DNA from: Alphaproteobacteria bacterium
GTDB lineage: Bacteria > Pseudomonadota > Alphaproteobacteria > Thalassobaculales > Thalassobaculaceae
NCBI GenBank assembly: GCA_028822575.1
Contig: JAPKDN010000132.1
Span: 1-7,797, forward strand
Direction: 5' to 3'
Length of the DNA: 7,797 nt
The notes beneath the pieces were generated by a model. That model ran no database searches and was not told the origin of the DNA. It saw only the letters and a program-made list of their open reading frames with translations. A program made the position numbers and the translations under genes. Positions 6,677 through 7,797 of this stretch are shown here, one piece after another (position 1 is the stretch's first letter; each line of letters opens with the position of its first letter).

Positions 6677-7618
6677 ATGGCTGGACCGACGAGCGAACCA
6701 GAAGGCGGGGATGAGCCGTGGCAATGGAAGGACGCGCGCTGGCGGCGGATGATCGACAAGGTCCGCGCTGGCCGTTCCCTCAAACCTAACGTCTGGAAAG
6801 ATGGGGCCAAGGTGGCGGTGGCAATGTCCTTCGATTCAGATCATGAGACCAGCACCCTTCGTTATGGTGATAATTCTCCCAGTAAGCTTTCCCAAGGCCA
6901 ATATGGTGGTCGAGTGGCGATCCCCAGGATCAGGAGGGTACTTGAGATGTATTCGGTCCCCGCCACGTTTTTTGTGCCGGCGGTGGTCGCCAAGATCCAT
7001 TCGGAAGAGCAGCGCGTGCTGGCCGACGAGGGCCATGAAATCGGTATTCATGGGTGGATCCACGAGTTGAACAGCGTGCTCTCGGAGACCGAGGAGCGCG
7101 AAATGATGCTGCGCGCCTCGGATGTGTTGGAGCAGATTTGCGGCGTGCGTCCTGTAGGGATGCGGACCCCAAGCTGGGATTTCAGCCAGTACACGCTTAA
7201 GATCTGTCGCGAGATGGGGCTGCTGTATGACTCGTCACTTATGGCTGACGATGATCCCTATGAGTTGCTGGAAGATGGCGAGCCCACTGGGCTGGTTGAG
7301 CTGCCGGTTGAGTGGATTCGCGATGACGCTGTTTATTTCAACATGGACCGTTTCTCCGCCCACCGGCCCTATACCCCGCCATTGGCGGTCTTGGACATCT
7401 TCAAGGCGGAATTTGACGGCGCCTTGGCCGAAGGCGGTTTGTTCCTGATGACGATGCACCCGCATATCACCGGCCATCGCTCCAGGATGCCGGTGCTGGA
7501 AGAGCTAATCCGTTACATCAAGTCCTATTCTGGTGTTTGGTTCGCCACCCACGCCGAGATCGCAGCCTATTGCCTGGACTGTCAGGACATGGGACATCAG
7601 GCACGAGGGCCTCGTTGA
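6677..7618 (+). CDS. Polysaccharide deacetylase family (NodB/CE4 fold) amidohydrolase
   Basis: The 313-residue protein has the NodB-fold motifs in order. 'SFDSDHET' (51-58) supplies the catalytic and metal-binding aspartates. 'GHEIGIHGWIHE' (119-130) supplies the metal-binding His125 and His129. 'GMRTPSWDFS' (161-170) is the Arg-containing motif 3. 'YDSSLMADDDPYEL' (184-197) and 'LPVEWIRDDA' (209-218) are typical of the HpPgdA/PuuE-like branch, and 'MTMHPH' (258-263) carries the motif 5 His. Metal-dependent enzymes of this branch hydrolyse N-acyl or amide bonds in sugars, peptidoglycan-like material or small cyclic amides. The substrate is not readable. There is no signal peptide or membrane anchor, so it probably acts in the cytoplasm on a small amide rather than on cell-wall polymer. 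The ATG at 6677 follows GGGAG (6664-6668) by 8 nt. The 191-bp gap before it contains a candidate -10 box, so it is probably transcribed separately from the rhodanese. Confidence 0.9.
   Translation: MAGPTSEPEGGDEPWQWKDARWRRMIDKVRAGRSLKPNVWKDGAKVAVAMSFDSDHETSTLRYGDNSPSKLSQGQYGGRVAIPRIRRVLEMYSVPATFFVPAVVAKIHSEEQRVLADEGHEIGIHGWIHELNSVLSETEEREMMLRASDVLEQICGVRPVGMRTPSWDFSQYTLKICREMGLLYDSSLMADDDPYELLEDGEPTGLVELPVEWIRDDAVYFNMDRFSAHRPYTPPLAVLDIFKAEFDGALAEGGLFLMTMHPHITGHRSRMPVLEELIRYIKSYSGVWFATHAEIAAYCLDCQDMGHQARGPR
7603..7615 (+). repeat. Hairpin ACGAG-GGC-CTCGT at the end of the deacetylase gene
   Basis: ACGAG (7603-7607) and CTCGT (7611-7615) form a perfect 5-bp stem with a 3-nt loop, ending one base before the stop codon. 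There is no following T run. It could stabilise the mRNA end or be incidental. Confidence 0.2.
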
Positions 7619-7728
7619 GCGGCGCTGAGTTCGAAACCTGTCATCGTCCCAGTATGGTGACTTCGCGCCAGGGCTAAGAGCCCAAGACCACGAAGTCGGA
7701 CCCTTCCGGCTAGGAAGAAATATATACT
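7619..7728 (+). promoter_or_regulatory. Structured 5' leader before the cation antiporter, candidate riboswitch-like element
   Basis: The 110-nt gap holds nested complementary segments. GTCC (7646-7649) pairs with GGAC (7698-7701). Directly adjacent on the 3' side, GACTTCG (7659-7665) pairs with CGAAGTC (7691-7697). GGGCT (7671-7675) pairs with AGCCC (7679-7683) with an AAG loop. GGCG (7621-7624) can also pair with CGCC (7666-7669) as a possible pseudoknot. The 3' end then folds into a hairpin, CTTCC (7703-7707) with GGAAG (7713-7717), that covers the ribosome binding site. A stacked aptamer-like domain followed by a site-masking hairpin is the layout of translational riboswitches. The downstream gene looks like a cation:proton antiporter, so the nhaA-I, nhaA-II and Na+/Li+ riboswitch families, or a pH-responsive leader, are the first comparisons to make. 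I cannot assign it to a known family from sequence alone. Confidence 0.45.
7703..7717 (+). promoter_or_regulatory. Hairpin sequestering the antiporter ribosome binding site
   Basis: The likely ribosome binding site AGGAAG (7712-7717) lies 11 nt before the ATG at 7729. Its GGAAG portion is perfectly complementary to CTTCC at 7703-7707, across the loop GGCTA. When folded, it would block ribosome access. This fits translational control by the upstream structured leader. Confidence 0.45.
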
Positions 7729-7797
7729 ATGAGCATCTTTACTATCGGTGCGATCCTGGTAGGCTTGTCTGCCCTATTTGGCTTTATCAACCATCGC
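7729..7797 (+). CDS. N-terminal fragment of a probable cation:proton antiporter (CPA1-like)
   Basis: The frame opens with ATG at 7729 and runs off the window end after 23 codons. It begins 'MSIFTIGAILVGLSALFGFI' and ends in 'NHR'. A first hydrophobic helix ending in 'FGFINHR' is like the start of CPA1-type sodium/proton antiporters, which often begin 'MSIF..AI...L.ALFGYLNHR'. Such proteins exchange Na+ or K+ for H+ across the inner membrane and are tied to pH and salt homeostasis. The fragment is too short to see any catalytic Asp. Another polytopic membrane protein remains possible. The structured leader upstream suggests regulation at translation. Confidence 0.6.
   Translation, partial: MSIFTIGAILVGLSALFGFINHR

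Noticed and set aside
6616..6714. Small frame starting at ATG 6616 overlapping the deacetylase start
   Set aside because: It has no ribosome binding site, an Arg/Gly-rich product without motifs, and overlaps the well-supported start at 6677.

Overview
The window looks like a chromosomal segment of an alphaproteobacterium, perhaps Rhodospirillales-like. This rests on moderately high GC with a G/C-leaning third codon position, and on gene types I recognise from that class: a small cupin cysteine-dioxygenase-like gene beside a four-domain rhodanese, a YheS-like ABC-F ATPase, and a cytosolic NodB-fold deacetylase. The assignment comes from remembered family sequences, not from a search.

Layout: (1) 1-207, the C-terminal end of an enolase-superfamily (mandelate racemase/muconate lactonizing type) enzyme, closed by a hairpin-plus-T terminator. 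(2) 363-1328, an exostosin-like (GT47) glycosyltransferase. It converges with and overlaps by 4 bp (3) 1325-2320 on the minus strand, an EamA/DMT-family membrane transporter. (4) Divergent from the transporter, 2382-4289 encodes a YheS-like ABC-F protein. (5) 4294-4860 is a broken gene. One continuous reading frame, interrupted by three stop codons, reads as a full-length bacterial cysteine-dioxygenase-like cupin. (6) 4890-6485 encodes an intact four-domain rhodanese-like sulfurtransferase. (7) 6677-7618 encodes a polysaccharide-deacetylase (NodB/CE4) family enzyme. (8) 7619-7728 is a leader with several nested helices and a hairpin over the ribosome binding site. It precedes (9) 7729-7797, the first 23 codons of a membrane protein that looks like a CPA1-type cation:proton antiporter.

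How they fit together: ABC-F, dead dioxygenase and rhodanese are closely spaced on one strand (4 bp and 29 bp gaps) and look like one transcription unit. The dioxygenase/rhodanese pair would originally have oxidised a thiol such as cysteine and handled the sulfane or sulfite-level sulfur. In this genome the oxygenase step appears lost while the rhodanese remains open. The other genes have no evident shared pathway.

The two most interesting items are the cleanly framed but triple-stopped dioxygenase pseudogene, which also lost catalytic residues, and the structured leader before the antiporter, a candidate cation- or pH-responsive RNA element. I found no CRISPR array, tRNA, rRNA or insertion sequence.
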